Shown piece after piece: positions 31,091 through 44,423 of a stretch of 64,000 nt of DNA. The DNA lies in assembly GCA_008828725.1 (NCBI GenBank), contig MEHQ01000174.1:1191867-1255866 (forward strand), in the 5' to 3' direction. The notes beneath the pieces are model-generated. The model did no database searches. It was not told the DNA's origin and worked only from the letters and a program-made list of their open reading frames with translations. Position numbers and translations under genes: made by a program. Position 1 is the stretch's first letter, and each line of letters begins with the position of its first letter. The DNA is from Saccharina japonica. Lineage: Eukaryota; Sar; Phaeophyceae; Laminariales; Laminariaceae.

Positions 31091-32972
31091 CCTTGCCTCT
31101 ATCCCTCTCTACTACTGTAGTACTTGCCTACGGTATAGCTTTTGGGCTTGTTCATACTTGCCCACTAAACAGGTACTGTGCACCTTCTCGCCTAGTATTC
31201 TCTGCCAGTGTACAGTAAACAACTAGTGTCCCCTTTCATCTTGAATCTTGTGACAGATCAGACGATGTTTTTCTGCAGCGACCAGTGCAGTTTGCCTATG
31301 TCAACACGGGCACTCACCGTGAGCGAGGAGCTTACCCGGTCTTGTGAAATTTATAAATACAATCGAGTACGTGCAGTTGGGAGAATGTGCATGGTGGTAG
31401 GCATCGTCGTACTCACAGATATCCGAATCGATTATTTTCTTGTACCTGGTACATATCGAGTACTTGAGCAACTTCTTTGGGCAAAAGCGTGGTCTCATGA
31501 TATTGGCATTAGTACTGTTCGTTGCCTCTCGACAGTAGCGCTCGTGAACCCTTGTTGATGGCATCGTGCAGAAGCAGGCTTCGTCACTCATTGCTTCAAC
31601 AGCCCTCCGAATAATACAGAACAAAAAATATTATCGCATATAGCTCAAGTGCACCGCCCTCTTGAACGCTGTGCACTGGCCTTACGTGTCGGATGCAGCT
31701 GGCATTGACATATACCTATAACTATTGCGAAACAGTCAGTACACGTAGAAACGTTGATAGACATAATGCGTAAAACAATAAATGCACCATAATCGTGTTC
31801 TCAAAGTATTATCAACAACAACGTCGACTACAAGTTATGACGGTGTTTTCTTGAAACATATTGAATCAATGCACACATTGCACTTGTCGTACATGATAGG
31901 GTTTGATCTGAACAACACTCTCCAGAATGCCCGCACTCAAAGTACACCACTACTGCTTGCGCGACGGGCCAGAGTTGCCGTCCGCCTGATTCATTTCGCC
32001 TCGGTCGCATACAGCTCGTACCCCCGACGGGATTTACAAAATGTGACCATCTCCTTTGGCTGCTTTAAGTCGTGGCAACGCTCTTCTGGTACACAGCCGT
32101 TAAAATTCCCTCCCAACTTGTGATCAAAGCAACTGGTTAGGGTGGCATTTCTATGCCTCCACTATCATTTCATTTCTAGTTGATACGACGTGCTGCCAAA
32201 CGCACGAAACCCCGGTGTCATTGATAACTGCACAGCTACACTCTGACGCCCCCTGACCTCGAGCAACTTCGTGTTCTGCATAATATATGTTCAAGCCGAA
32301 GGTCATCGACTATTCAACAAGCCAGGCCTCTGCACGCGTGGCACCTGCAGAGCCTCCACTACCCACGGGAGTGAGCAGTTTGTCCTGACGGGCGCATATT
32401 TCCCTCGAACGAGCCTTAGCGCTTCCCTGGAGCTGATATGACCGTGATACCTGGGTTAGCACCCGTGAGGCGCGGGATGCGGGTAGCACGTGTCATGTTA
32501 GCCCAAATGCAGTAGGTAAATTATCGGAACTGTTCAGGCCCTCCCTGGAGCACCCGAAAACAAAAACCGAAAACGGGATGGGTTATACTCACTGTTTTAA
32601 CAGCACACCTCATGTGGCCGGCCTCGTTGCTCAACATCGAGATCGTCGCTTAATTTCCCGCTTCCACATCCGTGACGACATCGTACTACTTCAGTGAGAT
32701 AATAGGAAAGGGTACAGCACTTCCTAGGTACGACGAGCGTCACCAATATGGTGCTGAACTTTGAGCGTCACCGGCACGTTTACTAGGGTAGCAATCGACT
32801 CAAATAGTTCGGAAGCGAAATAGCTCTGCCCCAAGGGGTATGCATGAATCTCCCCCGCTCCAGGGCTGCGTAGTAGCATTGGTTATATAATAAAATATAC
32901 CATCGACATGCCGGGCTCGTTTGACATCCCGCTACGGAAAACAGGATCGATCCCGGACGTCACAGTAAGATA
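31091..32972. other. No gene recognised
   Basis: Short ORFs only (the longest is plus 31,208-31,558). The 32,130-32,970 part is notably free of ORFs and repeats. Confidence 0.4.
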
Positions 32973-35301
32973 GTGCGGAAATACAGTTCGGACACTTCCC
33001 GCTGCCTAACGGCACAAACACGAATATTTTACACCGGCGAGGATAACCGATCAAGGCAAGAGCGGGGATTTGGTTTCAATGCTGAGCTGCAAACTCTGAC
33101 TAATCCAGTGGAAATGCGTAGCAAGAAAGAGGGCGGTACCGTGCTCCGTCCTCGATCAAACTGTACCTGCATGGCCCCGTGTACCAGCTACTCATACCGC
33201 CCCCCTGCCTACAACAGCAACATCAAGGTCGTGGTTATCAAAAGTCTTCCATAGCTTTTACCTACACGACGAGCAGATGATCATATATTCTTCTACACCA
33301 TTCGTACTGCAAGCAAGACGATAAATTTAGAAAGACAGCCGCAGAACACCCCCTTGCCTGGAAATATATTGGCAGGCCATCGGGATCCGTCATCAGTCAG
33401 CCTTGACGTGAAGTTGGCTCTGCAGCCTCCTTCGCTTCCTCCCTCAGCAACGGTTTCCGGGTCTTTGAACAAATGTATCTACCACATGGACCGCCAATGC
33501 TATACTAGATTAGGAAAATAGCTCACGATGCGGATCATCCTGCCAGACGTAGCGACAAACACGAGCATGACAAATGAGCAAAGGCAACAAAAGGTGTTGT
33601 GCCGAACAGCGACAACTCACTTGAGGCGAATACCAGCCAAAATCCATGTCACTTTTCGGCCGTAGATTTACTCGGGAACACGACACCCAAAGGAATAAAT
33701 AATGAATTCAAGTCTCGCACCCTGCGTGAATTTCACAGAATGAAGCGGTGGAAGTTCCACTACATGTTCAAGTCTACATGATCTTGGCTCCTGCCCTTGA
33801 GGCCAAGGGCCCATTCTACTTCATTAAAACGCATCTCCCTACCATAAAAAAACATGGATACGATGCGCCGTGGGTTCGGGGTCCCGCTTGCTCAGGCGCC
33901 GCATCGTATGGGAGACGTCGAGGCGCACCCACGAACACACCCGTTGACTGTAGCCACCGGGGGGAAGAAGCCACGAAAAAATTCACACCAAACGGATTGT
34001 AGAAGCAAGTGTACCACAGACCCCCCCCGCTGGGAGTGCGTCAACCCTAAAAAGGCGCGGCCTTATGCTACCGTACAACATTGTTGCAGAATTGCAGGAA
34101 GGCGGGAAACGGCGTAGACGTGAAAACCAAAGAGCGGTATTGCAGCATTAGCTGTCATGGAGAGGTAGGGGGGGGTGGCGTGAAACCCAGACCCTACTGT
34201 AATTCACTACGAGTACTGCTGTTCAGCTACAGAGCGGAATCCAACACTTGCCAACACTTGCCAAAATAAAGGGTCAAGCAAACGACATCCTGATGCCAAC
34301 ATTGCCCACCTGCATCGGTAGTTCCTCGTTACCCTCCTTACTGGAAGCTCCGACGTTCGTGCCGTCAACCTTGTGCTCTTGCTCTCCATGATCGTTTGTG
34401 ATGATCCCCCCCCCCACTCTCTCCACCCTTCACTCGCGACGGCTGTCGTGGGGTCAGTACAGAGAGCTACGACGCCATTGATTTTTCGCCCAGAAAAATC
34501 GGACGCCGGAAAGAATCCCACCTTTCCAATATTCGTCCTGCTCGGCGTAATCGACGAGCCGGGCAGGTATAGCAGCCTTTCCTGCCCTCCGAGAGAAGCA
34601 TCCGTGCCACTGCCACAGCGCGGTGTTATGGAGATCGGCCCTGGCCTGCGGCTGCCCACGCCACCCTCACCCATCGTGCCATTTCCTTGCGCCGGCTCTC
34701 TGGCATGGTTTCCTATTGTTTTAGTCTGGTGTCTTCCGCCATCGATTTTCGTCCCTCAGCAAGATATGTCCATCGTGCCCCCCCTGTGGGCGGTTGCCGG
34801 CGCGGTACGGTCGCCGCTTTCGTTTGCGTGTTCGTCTGCGTGCAAGGTGTTCGCACGATGAACGAGGAGTGTTTCCAGGAGCGCAAACCCACCACCACGT
34901 GCAATTCCCCCTGTGACGCCAGCACGTCTGCTAGTGTTGCCCTGGGACTAGAGTGCAAGGGTAGCGGGGTTGCAGAGAGAGGGACGGCCAGAAGGTGTCA
35001 CATCTTCAGTGCAAGCAGTACAATCGTACCAGCAGTACCAGCAGTACCCCCTCTCCTCGACAAAGCAATAAAGAGGATTGCAGACCAGTCAAAAATATTT
35101 ACGACCGGTATGATATACTACTCGTATACTCTCTGGCGAAAGACAATGCATATCACGGTTGCTGGTACAGCTTGGGTACAGCAGTATAGAGAGCCCATGC
35201 GGCATAGGCAATATAAACCTGCGATGGCGACTGCTGAGCAGGTACACAGCAGTAGCAGCGCAAGTTGTGATGAACGAACAAATACAGTGCAGGACACCTA
35301 A
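32973..35301 (+). other. Coding-like ORFs, unresolved
   Basis: From 32,973 a frame runs 256 codons to the first TGA but crosses four TAG/TAA codons. The plus ORFs 34,373-34,861 (162 codons) and 34,687-35,301 (204 codons) overlap each other and a 155-codon minus ORF at 34,207-34,674. None shows a domain. The second contains a repeat-derived CAGTACCAGCAGTACC stretch. Confidence 0.2.
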
Positions 35302-35456
35302 CAAGAAACAGACCAATGAGAAGGCCAGGCTGAGATTTAGAGAAACATAAGAAATTCGGGAGTCGTGCTCTTGAAGTTAAGTAGAAAGTACCCTCTCTCA
35401 AATAAGAAATCCAGCCTGAACCATATTTCCTGTTTCTTATTAGGTTTCCCGTACTG
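35285..35456. mobile_element. MITE 'CAGTRCRGGACACCTA', copy 1
   Basis: Left CAGTGCAGGACACCTAACAA (then GAAACAG) is inverted at the right as CTGTTTCTTATTAGG followed by TTTCCCGTACTG, 172 bp. The internal CCCTCTCTCAAATAAGAAAT is shared with the copy at 37,094 and resembles a fragment at 17,585. Confidence 0.7.
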
Positions 35457-37093
35457 GTATGATACCTCTCTCGTAGGCAGCATTACATATGTTCTTACAG
35501 CAGTACAGCAGTAGTGCAGTGCCCCAACTACACACCTGCACTGCACACACTGGTACGTGTATATGTGTGCAGTCAGTTCGAGAGGTGTACACGACCAATA
35601 AACACAGGCAACTACTTCTTGCTGTTGTTCTCGTAGCAGACGGTACGAGCTCATGTGCCCGTGCGAAGCACGTAAGACGGAGGAAGTCGTGGATATCTGC
35701 TGTTAGTTGACCTGGTACATACGATACGGCAGCAGAGTAGTCGTTTTGTTGTGATGCAAGGTGTCCGGTAGGTGTCAGGTATAACACTGCTGTACCCGTA
35801 GGCGACAAGACGTACTACTCGTAGACGGCTTAGTACTCGTATCGCCAGAGAGCAAATAAGCAGCATTTGATACAACACAACAACAATGCACGGCACCTGC
35901 TATGTACAAGAAGACTCCTCTGCTATGCCGGTCCTGCTTGAAGGAATCTGGAAGCGCTCTCTGGTGATGAGTAGGTTTTCATGCTTCCACGCCGAAGTGT
36001 TGTACGAGTCTCCAACAGCGCCACCACATCTGTTACCCACGTTGCGAAGTAGTACCTCCATTACCAGCTGCTTGCCCAGCGACTTCGGCTCCGAGTTGTT
36101 GCTGCAAGTATGCGTATCACCTTGGCCTTGTTTCAGGCTTCAGGGCCACAGGCAGATGGTGGCCAGCGTGCCTCTGCGCCTCTGCCCAGCCTAATCGCGC
36201 CGCGCGTACGATCACGCCGCGCGTTCTGTGCTGCTGATTGGCCAAACCTTATGGGAGACCCTTATGGGGAGCACCTCTGCCGCTCACAAACAACTATAAA
36301 ATAGAGTGAACCCTTATGGGTGATTAGGTAAGACCATGAGAGTGCGGCCCAGAACACATACAAGTACGTATTGTTGTAGGAGTAATCAGGACCAAATGTG
36401 TTTATTAATACAGTAGTACAAATACTGAAATACACCAGGTAAAGGTTTTGGTCTGGGTGACGGTTCCTGATGGATACGGTCCCCCGTAATACTATGGCAA
36501 AAATCACAAACCTCTACATTAATTTCAAGTGGTTTTCCCCCAAAAAAAGGTTCCAGTCTTAATAGGGTTAACAGGCAGACCTGCAAGGATATACTACTGT
36601 AGTAGTGATATGTGTCTCACCTACAGTGTTAATAGTCACCTTACGCGTTTCCTATTTCTCTGGAATTTTTTCAACCGCTACTTTTACTGCCTTTTCTTAA
36701 CGGGATCCTTCTTTTTTGTAGGGCGCTTTTGGGATCAGGGGACTGGGTATATCTGGTTGAAATATTTCTGGTCAAAACTGATAAAACTAATAAAGGAAAA
36801 AGCGAGAACCTTCACACTGCGGGGGGAGAACCCAGGAAGTGGTGTACAGCAGTGCACATATTTAAGTGGTTTAATATGTGTCCGCGTTTCATTTGTTTTT
36901 CGGCGTTTCCCAACAAACTTTGTTTCTTGTATCGTTTCTTGTATCTATCGTGTGGGCGCCGGTCGCTCATTGATGTTTCTTGAATCGGTACTTCCTACCT
37001 TTTCGTGAAAGGCAGAGCCTTCAATTCTTATCGGCATATTTCCTATTAGCGGGCCTTCACTGTAGTGAGTTAAAATACTCGTATTAATAGTAG
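35457..37093. other. No gene recognised
   Basis: Short ORFs. Many TACAGTA and TACCAGGTA-type palindromes. The plus ORF 36,529-37,008 (159 codons) is AT-rich, aromatic-rich and unconvincing. Confidence 0.35.
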
Positions 37094-37274
37094 CAGTACA
37101 GCACACCTATTACAATAAGAAACAATCTAATACGAGAGCCAGGCCGAGGTTCAGAGGGGAGAAACACAACCGGGAGTCTTTGCGTTGAAATTGGCGTAGA
37201 AAGCACCCTCTCTCAAATAAGAAATCCAGTTTGAGCCAGAATTCCTGTTTCTTAATGGTAGGTGTCCTGTACTG
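37094..37274. mobile_element. MITE 'CAGTRCRGGACACCTA', copy 2
   Basis: CAGTACAGCACACCTATTAC at the left and GGTAGGTGTCCTGTACTG at the right, 181 bp, same orientation as copy 1 with shared internal sequence. Confidence 0.7.
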
Positions 37275-37364
37275 CTTGTAGTGTGGCTGGCATATCCCGA
37301 GGCCGAATACAAGAATAACGGTGTTGCATATATACGGGTATTCCACTGCTGCTGTATGTACTGT

Positions 37365-37435
37365 TTTATAAATCTATCTACTATTCAATCGGTTGAACCC
37401 ACAGCTGACGTATTTATAATAATTTTATTTAAATC
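37365..37435 (-). repeat. Dispersed repeat B, short inverted copy
   Basis: ATTCAATCGGTTGAACCCAC then AGCTGACGTATTTATAAT is the reverse-complement of the core at 41,360-41,405 and 50,540-50,575. Confidence 0.65.
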
Positions 37436-38138
37436 TGAAATGCTTTTTCTGCAAAACACATATTATAACGATAGCCGTCGACGCTTGGTCGACGCGTAGA
37501 TTGTTTTCCGGCAGATCGCCTGCAATAGGAATATCACATACCAGGTACCGGTATATATATACTTCGAACGTAAAAAAAATTCAGAACGATATACATCATC
37601 ACCCCCCTCCACACATATTTCCAGCCAGTTCACACACGGACTTTACTGCACTACACTCTGTACCTGGCGCGTTGTGCAACCTGCTACCTGCAACTATTAA
37701 AATGTATCCGACCGCCCCGCTGCCCACGGCGGAGCTTTTCCCCAGAACAAAAGCCATGTCAGCAGAAGCAGCATAATCAGAAACACACTTCTCGTACCTA
37801 ATGCCAGAAGTGCGAGGCAGAATCAATTGATTTGGGCAACGTATATATATAATTCGGGGAGCCCCTTATACAATGCATTAGAATTCGGGGGAGGTGAAAT
37901 GAACACGACCAAAGCTGCAAAGACAAAAAAGGTGCGACACGATGGCGGCACCAAAGACAAAAAACAATCCCGTCGGTGATTTTCTACACAGCACGATACA
38001 AAAACCAAACGTTGGGAGAATTCACACAGCTGTGACGTTTTTCTCAGTGTTTTTCTCTAAATAAAACCGATACTCGTACCTGGAAGAACTACATTTCGAC
38101 TTCTGTTCTGTTCTCGAACGACATTCTTCGCGGAAACA

Positions 38139-38148
38139 GCAGCAGCAG

Positions 38149-38234
<86 letters not shown>
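38139..38234 (+). repeat. (CAG)n tract of about 31 units
   Basis: Nearly pure CAG with a CACCAG interruption near the left end. It lies in a minus-strand ORF (38,057-38,344) that would read it as polyalanine. That ORF has no other distinguishing feature. Confidence 0.9.
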
Positions 38235-38235
<1 letters not shown>

Positions 38236-38881
38236 TACCAGTATATCCCGATATTGCTAAATTGCTATGTGCTGCGTCAAGGCTGCGTCCATTTATTGTT
38301 TGCTCTTTGGCACGAGCGAACAATCCATCCACATCTCCCCGCAACTTGATGCTCGTACGAGTACGAGTACGTACTTGAAAAAACGATTATTTCAATTGAA
38401 CAATGCAGTATACTGACTGTTGTAGCACCAGTACTCAAGAGTCAAAATACGAAGTTCAAAGCCAGGACCTCGCCATTTTCCAGCACACCACATCATTTCA
38501 CAATCGGTCCCGGGCAAGAAGGCAAGCGAGTCCAACGCCCAAGCAGGTATGGGGTGGAGATACTCGTAGCGTGGGCGGCAGAATGGAATGCGAAGCTATG
38601 CTGCTGCTGTTGTTTCTTTTTACCTGGTAGCTGTTTGCTGTTATCATGTACAGTAGTACGCCGTTGTCTGTTGCAGGTACTTTTTAGTATGTGCCGAGTT
38701 TCCCACTTGCCAATGATAGTGTTTTTCGCTCGTCGCGGTTCGGTGCTGATGAATGCTGCATCATCATGAGCTACACATCGTTTTGCAATATCCAACAACA
38801 AAACAACGAACGGTCAGCGTAGCTTACCGCTTTTGCTGCGACAGCCGTCAACTACCTGGCAAATTTTGACGTACTGTATGT

Positions 38882-39493
38882 ATGTTACAGTATAACACCG
38901 CAGCTGTCGGTTTGGTTATGCCGGTGGTGCAATTGGTGCCGAGGCTTAATATTTGTATGTGCATCGAATTTAACAGCCTCGCATCCCTGAAATATATCGC
39001 GATGACCCACTGCTGCCCATTACATGCCGCTGTTTCTTGTGGACAGAGAGAACACGGTACTGAACTGGCACGGCATCCACTGCTCTGGACATCGGCGACA
39101 ACCTACTGCTGTACTACAGTAGCTGCCGAATACGATGTGGTAAGCAAGAGGGGCGTGGTGGTCTGTGAATGTGTAGGCCACGTTATGTGCCGGGATCATT
39201 GCTCAACTCTCTGTGGCACAGCGTTGGCCAAACTCGCCCGCCAGTTTTATGACGATCAAACAACAGCAGCGTGTGGTGCCCGGGTTCCATTTATGCCGCA
39301 ATCTGCGATGCGTCGATATATTATTGTTGTAGGAGCACCCTGTGATCGTGCGCGAGGAGATATATATATATGCGATAGGATAGATGATGTATTCGTACAT
39401 CAGTGGTTTTGGGCGCTGAGCCCCCTGTCCAGTGTCTGCGACTTTCGCTTTCTTGCAACGCAGCTTTGTAGTACGTACTGCTGCTGTACCTGA
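38882..39493 (+). CDS. Cys-rich ORF of unknown status
   Basis: 203 codons from an ATG. About 18 Cys residues are dispersed without a regular pattern, and no signal peptide or domain is clear. Several segments come from TACTGCTGTA-type repeat words. Possibly a chance frame. Confidence 0.2.
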   Translation: MLQYNTAAVGLVMPVVQLVPRLNICMCIEFNSLASLKYIAMTHCCPLHAAVSCGQREHGTELARHPLLWTSATTYCCTTVAAEYDVVSKRGVVVCECVGHVMCRDHCSTLCGTALAKLARQFYDDQTTAACGARVPFMPQSAMRRYIIVVGAPCDRARGDIYICDRIDDVFVHQWFWALSPLSSVCDFRFLATQLCSTYCCCT

Positions 39494-41339
39494 CAAAGCC
39501 GGGGCACACACTTACGACGAAAACCACCAAACAAATTTGCGTTTTTTTTACGGTGCACCAACCGTTTCATCGCCGCATTCTGGTCACAACCGCTTCCAAA
39601 GCACTGTGTATACAGGCTTGCCGGAACCCCGACGAAATTAACGAGGTATGATACGTGTCATACAAGTAGTACCGTATGCCAGGCGACGCGCAGGATGACA
39701 CACACACCCTTTAGCAAATTGCCGAGACGAGCTTCTCCGAGACTACTACGCGTACATACGAGTACAGTATTAACGGTATAGAGAGGCAACACACACCTAA
39801 AAAATGGCTCTGTTGGAAATATCTACAGTACGTCGTCGATATCTTCCCGCAAAGACTTATCGCTCGAAGTCTGCACACTCCCTTTTGGCGAGCCAACCGG
39901 CTTGGAAATTCGTCGGAGGGGATGTCGGGGTCATACGGGTATCATACCATACGAGTACTTGAACTATTAATAGAGCAGTATTCGTAAACGACGACAATAC
40001 CTAGTACGTACTGCTGTAGTAGGTATAGGTTATCTGGTCCTCAAAAATCTACCCGGTACGTCAAGGGTACGTACGAGTTTTACCTGGCTTTTACTTCCGA
40101 AAAAGTGCAAGTTCATCGTGCAAGTGGATCTTGCCCCGGTACCTCTGGTATGCTGCGGGCTGACGCGAGCAAGAAATCAGTTTTCTACTGAACCGCACTC
40201 TACTGATGACGACGCAGGACGAGTTCGAATCCTGTGCCTGCACGCGTTTGTGTTGGACAGGTCACAGACGAACGAATGCGCAGACTCCGCACCAGTGCAC
40301 CTGCTCGACGATGTATGTCGGTGTCGTCTTATTCACGTGCCTGCGTGTGACCTCATGCCGTTCAAAACGAAATATGAACGTCTGTGCATCTCATCATGTT
40401 GGGTTGAAAATTCACGTTCTGGTGTGGGTGCCAGGCTCTCGACCCAACCGCCGCATGAATATGTCCTGTGTCGTGGCTCACACCCGTGCAGCTGAATAAA
40501 GCATGCCTGAAAAAAATAAAAATAAAACGCAACGATCGCCGCGACAGATCCAGCATTCGTGTATCTTCCGCTTCAAAATGTCTCGCTTTAGTTCGAGGCA
40601 GTTGCAAAACGAACTACACTACAGTACAGTACTACCGGTCTGTACCGCTGCATCGTATACCATATCTACTCTACAATCTATACTTCTGTAGATACCAGGT
40701 ATATCCCTGTTTTAAACTATGAAGGTCCTATCATACCATATCTAAACCTCGATGATCTACAGTATATCTCGACTGCACCAGACCCCTTTGTTTCCAAGTT
40801 GAACTTGATTTAACCGGATCTGTCAGAAACCCACCTACGTACGTATCTTGCCAAAACCGGCCCGAGCTCGAGCTTCCGCGGCGGGAGAAGGCCGGCTCCG
40901 CCCTGTGTAAACCCCCACAGTTGTTAAATGATGTACGAGTACATCCCAGGGGTGGGATGTACAACATTTGACTTGTTCGTGGCACTGTCCGCGACATGCC
41001 GCGATATGTGCCGCCGCATGTCGCGGCATGTCACGGCAGTCGTTCCGTTACACGCCGTGACATTCCGCCACAGTCCGCGACATACCACGACATACTGATG
41101 GGACTGTATTCTGCGCGGATGCATTCGAAATTCAAAGGAAGTGTTCGGGAGATGGATTACTGCTGCCCAGACAATGAACTGCCGCTACTGTAGTGTTGCT
41201 GCTGCCGTGCGGAGGTTGTACGCGATACGGCTCAAGTTAGCAGCTAAAGCAAACGCGAAAAAGTCCCCAGACCAACAGACCAACCTTCAATAAAAGGATC
41301 CACAGCAGCTCTCCCGAAGAAAAAACAATTGCGCCTTTG
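39494..41339. other. No gene recognised
   Basis: Short ORFs. 40,990-41,100 holds several imperfect copies of the GACATGCCGCGACATGCCGC type, a small tandem repeat of CGCGACAT.CC words. Confidence 0.4.
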
Positions 41340-41620
41340 TTTTTGACGTAATTAAATACAATTATTATGAATACGTCAGCTGTGAGTTCAACCGATTGAA
41401 TAGTAGATACTCAACTTTGCGAGCTGTGTAGAATGTTTGTTCTATGTGTTATTTCGTGTGGGGTTCGTGATGTACTAGGAACTGTGGTAGTTACTACTCG
41501 ATTTTAGAATAAGCCGTTCGCGCGTGATATGTGTTTATTCCTCGCTAAAGATATAGTTCAGTGACTCCCCTGGATACTACCCGGGTCAGCAGGACAGTGT
41601 AACGAGGATATCCCATGATC
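41340..41620 (+). repeat. Dispersed repeat B, longest copy
   Basis: Shared with 50,525-50,630 (GTCAGCTGTGAGTTCAACCG), 37,365-37,435 (inverted) and 1,190-1,375. Confidence 0.7.
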
Positions 41621-41769
41621 ATTCTGCGCACTGATGCTATATACCTCGAATAGAGGAGACAAGTATGATATTTCGCAAAGTAATCGTATACATCTACTGT
41701 ATATCAAATAATGTGTTGTTAGACGAGGGTGGGGATGGGGGGACGAGGGACGGGGGACATAATTGTAGA

Positions 41770-41945
41770 CCTTTTCATAACTGCACCTGCATTTTTAAGG
41801 ATAAAACATACTCGGAAATATGGTGGAACCGTTACTTTTGACTCGATAGAGATCCCGCCAAACATGGTATCATGTTTTGTCAATATTTAATTGTTGTTGC
41901 GCTTAAGGTGAGGAAGGTCTTTCCCGCACAAATCCGAGGACTCGC
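41770..41945 (-). repeat. Dispersed repeat A, uninterrupted copy
   Basis: Reverse-complement of 1-67 joined to 820-930, without the 745 bp element, and so a natural empty site. Confidence 0.8.
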
Positions 41946-42349
41946 AACAAAAAAAAATTCGAAAATACTCCGAGCGTGACACGCTGCATACACACGCGTG
42001 ACACACGGCACACACCGCACATGCACGCACGTGACACATGGGGACACAGTGCCCGTGCAGTAGTGGTGGAATAATATTCGCGGGGGTAGGGTGGGGAAGG
42101 GGTTCTATGTGTATGGTCGTGTTTGTGTAATCATAGGTCCGCACGTCCTTATGACATTGTGGGTGGAGAGCAGGGTGGAGAGTGTAGTATTTGTTGTTTT
42201 ATATAAACGTTTAAGTCTTGCTGTTGTTTCGTCGTTGATATGCTGTATTTGATTATTCTCAGTTTGCAAAACTGAGTCTCTGTTTCGGGAATCCAAATCT
42301 TGTCTGTCTGTCTGTCTGCTTCACTTGTTTTCTCCCCACAAGAGGCTCA

Positions 42350-43900
42350 CCCCCTCGATTTTTTGATCCGAAATCCCTTTCTGACCCCCACCCCCGACCG
42401 CACAGACCCTCTCTACTCATCACATTACGGGCACCCTCGAAGTTTCAGCTTGTTTGGCGTGGCCTGGGTGATGTTGTGTTGATTTTGGCCAACCTTGTCG
42501 GGCTACCCTTCGCTACCCTCGGGTCTTCGCTCGACCTCCGGTCTTCTCGTAACGATTATTAGGTGCATTTGTACATTTTGTGACAATATAAATGTACCTT
42601 ATATTGACGGCCGGAATGGCATAGTGTTCGGATTGCCCCACCCAGACAAGCGTTGAACTTGAAGGACCACACGCGCGATGAAACTCTACGGCCGGCTACT
42701 GCCTACTCGCGCCCTCGTTTCGCCACCTCTCCCCCTCGGCTCCTTTGGAGTGGTAGACAATCCCTGCCTCGCTCCACCCGTGTCTGCCTTCCTCTCCCGG
42801 CGTCCCTCTCTTCCTCTCCCAGCGTCTCGTTCTCTCCGCAGCTCCCCCACGTGAGCCAATACCACAGAGTTATTTTTCCCAATGCATCCCAATCTACCTA
42901 CGAGTACAGTAGTGCGAGGCCACAGGCTACAACATATATATATTTCCAATGATACGTGGAAAAGACACGAGACCACACATAAATGGACATGAAAATATAG
43001 TACGTCATACACAACTGTTGATAACCCCTTTGAAGGGGCCCTATTCGTAATGTAATGCATTCGTGGAATCTATTTGTTTCTCCGGTGTAAAATATAGGGT
43101 TTTAAGGTGTGTGAGAACTTCGCTCCCGTTTTCATGGACCCTATTCCCTTTCAGCAGAGGCTTGAAAAAAACGAATACAAACCTTGACGGAAGTCTCCCC
43201 CGCAAAAAAGCGACGAACGTGAAGCACACGCGCGCGTTCCAACTCGACGACCGGCTGCTGCGCACTCGTGTCGCGTCCTCGTTATCCAACCTCTCCACCT
43301 CGGCTCCTTTGGAGTGACGGCCCATCCCTGCCCCGTCTCTCTCGTCCTCCCCCGGTGTCCCTCTCTCCGTCCTCTCTCAGCATCCGACCTCCTATGTACC
43401 TCCTCCCAAGCCACCCAAGTAACCCTTTAGTTTGCTTCTCTCGATTATTCGACACTATTAATGTTTGCCCGTTTGCGAGTCAGAAGTTTGTTACTTTGAT
43501 GATATTGCTGTATGTAAATAGTAAATTTATACCCGCACGGATCCCCTCCATACACCACATTACGAGCGCCCTCAAAGTTTCTGCTCGTTTGGCGTGCCCT
43601 GGGTGATGTTGTGCTGACGGGCTACCATCGGCTACGTATCATCTCAGCTCTCTCGTCCTCTGCCAGCATGAGATGAGACATACTCTGTTAGCAGTTTGTT
43701 GCTCTGACGATACACGTTAATAGTTAATCGTTTTGCCTCCGGTGCTTGTTCGGCCGTCACGGTAAAATGGATGGTAAGTTAATTCCGCTTGATTTAAGTA
43801 TTACGATGTTGAAACAATACACCGCGCAGGCTTTCAGCTCTTTTGGCTGACGGGCTACCCTTGGCTATCCTCTTCGCTCCCTCGTCCTCTCCCACCATAT
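42350..43900 (+). repeat. Cluster of two interleaved repeat families
   Basis: Unit 1 (CACATTACGGGC-CCCTC and GGCGTGGCCTGGGTGATGTT) occurs at 42,418-42,480, 43,556-43,620 and partly at 43,830-43,865. Unit 2 (CCTCGGCTCCTTTGGAGTG with pyrimidine-rich CTCTCC tracts) occurs at 42,690-42,850 and 43,225-43,400. The pyrimidine-rich strand explains the ORFs on both strands. Confidence 0.65.
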
Positions 43901-43933
43901 ACCTGGTATACGTATGTACGTATCGTATAGTTG

Positions 43934-44317
43934 ATGCGTCACCTGTTATTTTTTTTTACCTGGCACATGGTACCTGTTATATACCAGGTATATAAATACG
44001 TGTGGGTGTGCGTTCTTCACTCCTTTCTACCCGTCCACATCCAGGTACCAGTTATGTGGTCACAAAACTACGACACAGAGATGCTACGCTGCAGTGCAGA
44101 AAGCAGAGTAGACTATGCAATGCCATACTCGTATACGACAGATACCTGCGACCGAAGTATCCCAGTCAGCTTGCAAAGATGGGTTTCGACTACTACTGCT
44201 GTTGCTGTATGCGGAGAACAAATCTGCAGCTGCAGAATTCAGGGAGTGTGTGTCTTATGTCCTTCTGGGCGGTACTACAGCGTAAACAGAAGGAATAACA
44301 ATTTGACGTATATATAG
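43934..44317 (+). CDS. ORF sharing a segment with the 950 bp duplicated element
   Basis: 127 codons from an ATG. Its middle (QVPVMWSQNYDTEMLR) is also encoded at 45,205-45,270 and 49,965-50,030 as KVPVLWSQNYDTDILR, where no ATG-started frame surrounds it. Three versions of the same segment exist, but the surrounding frames differ, so coding status is doubtful. Confidence 0.2.
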   Translation: MRHLLFFFTWHMVPVIYQVYKYVWVCVLHSFLPVHIQVPVMWSQNYDTEMLRCSAESRVDYAMPYSYTTDTCDRSIPVSLQRWVSTTTAVAVCGEQICSCRIQGVCVLCPSGRYYSVNRRNNNLTYI

Positions 44318-44423
44318 CGGTGATATCGCTTGGCACACAGGTGGGATTAATGTTAACAGTATGTTTTTGGTACCTTTATTATGGTTGATGCACCTGGTAG
44401 CAGGTAGCATATAGGTGTACATC

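Noticed and set aside
40150-40235. Possible tRNA (GAGTTCGAATCC resembles a T-arm)
   Set aside because: The stem beside the loop does not pair in canonical register and no acceptor or D-arm can be folded.
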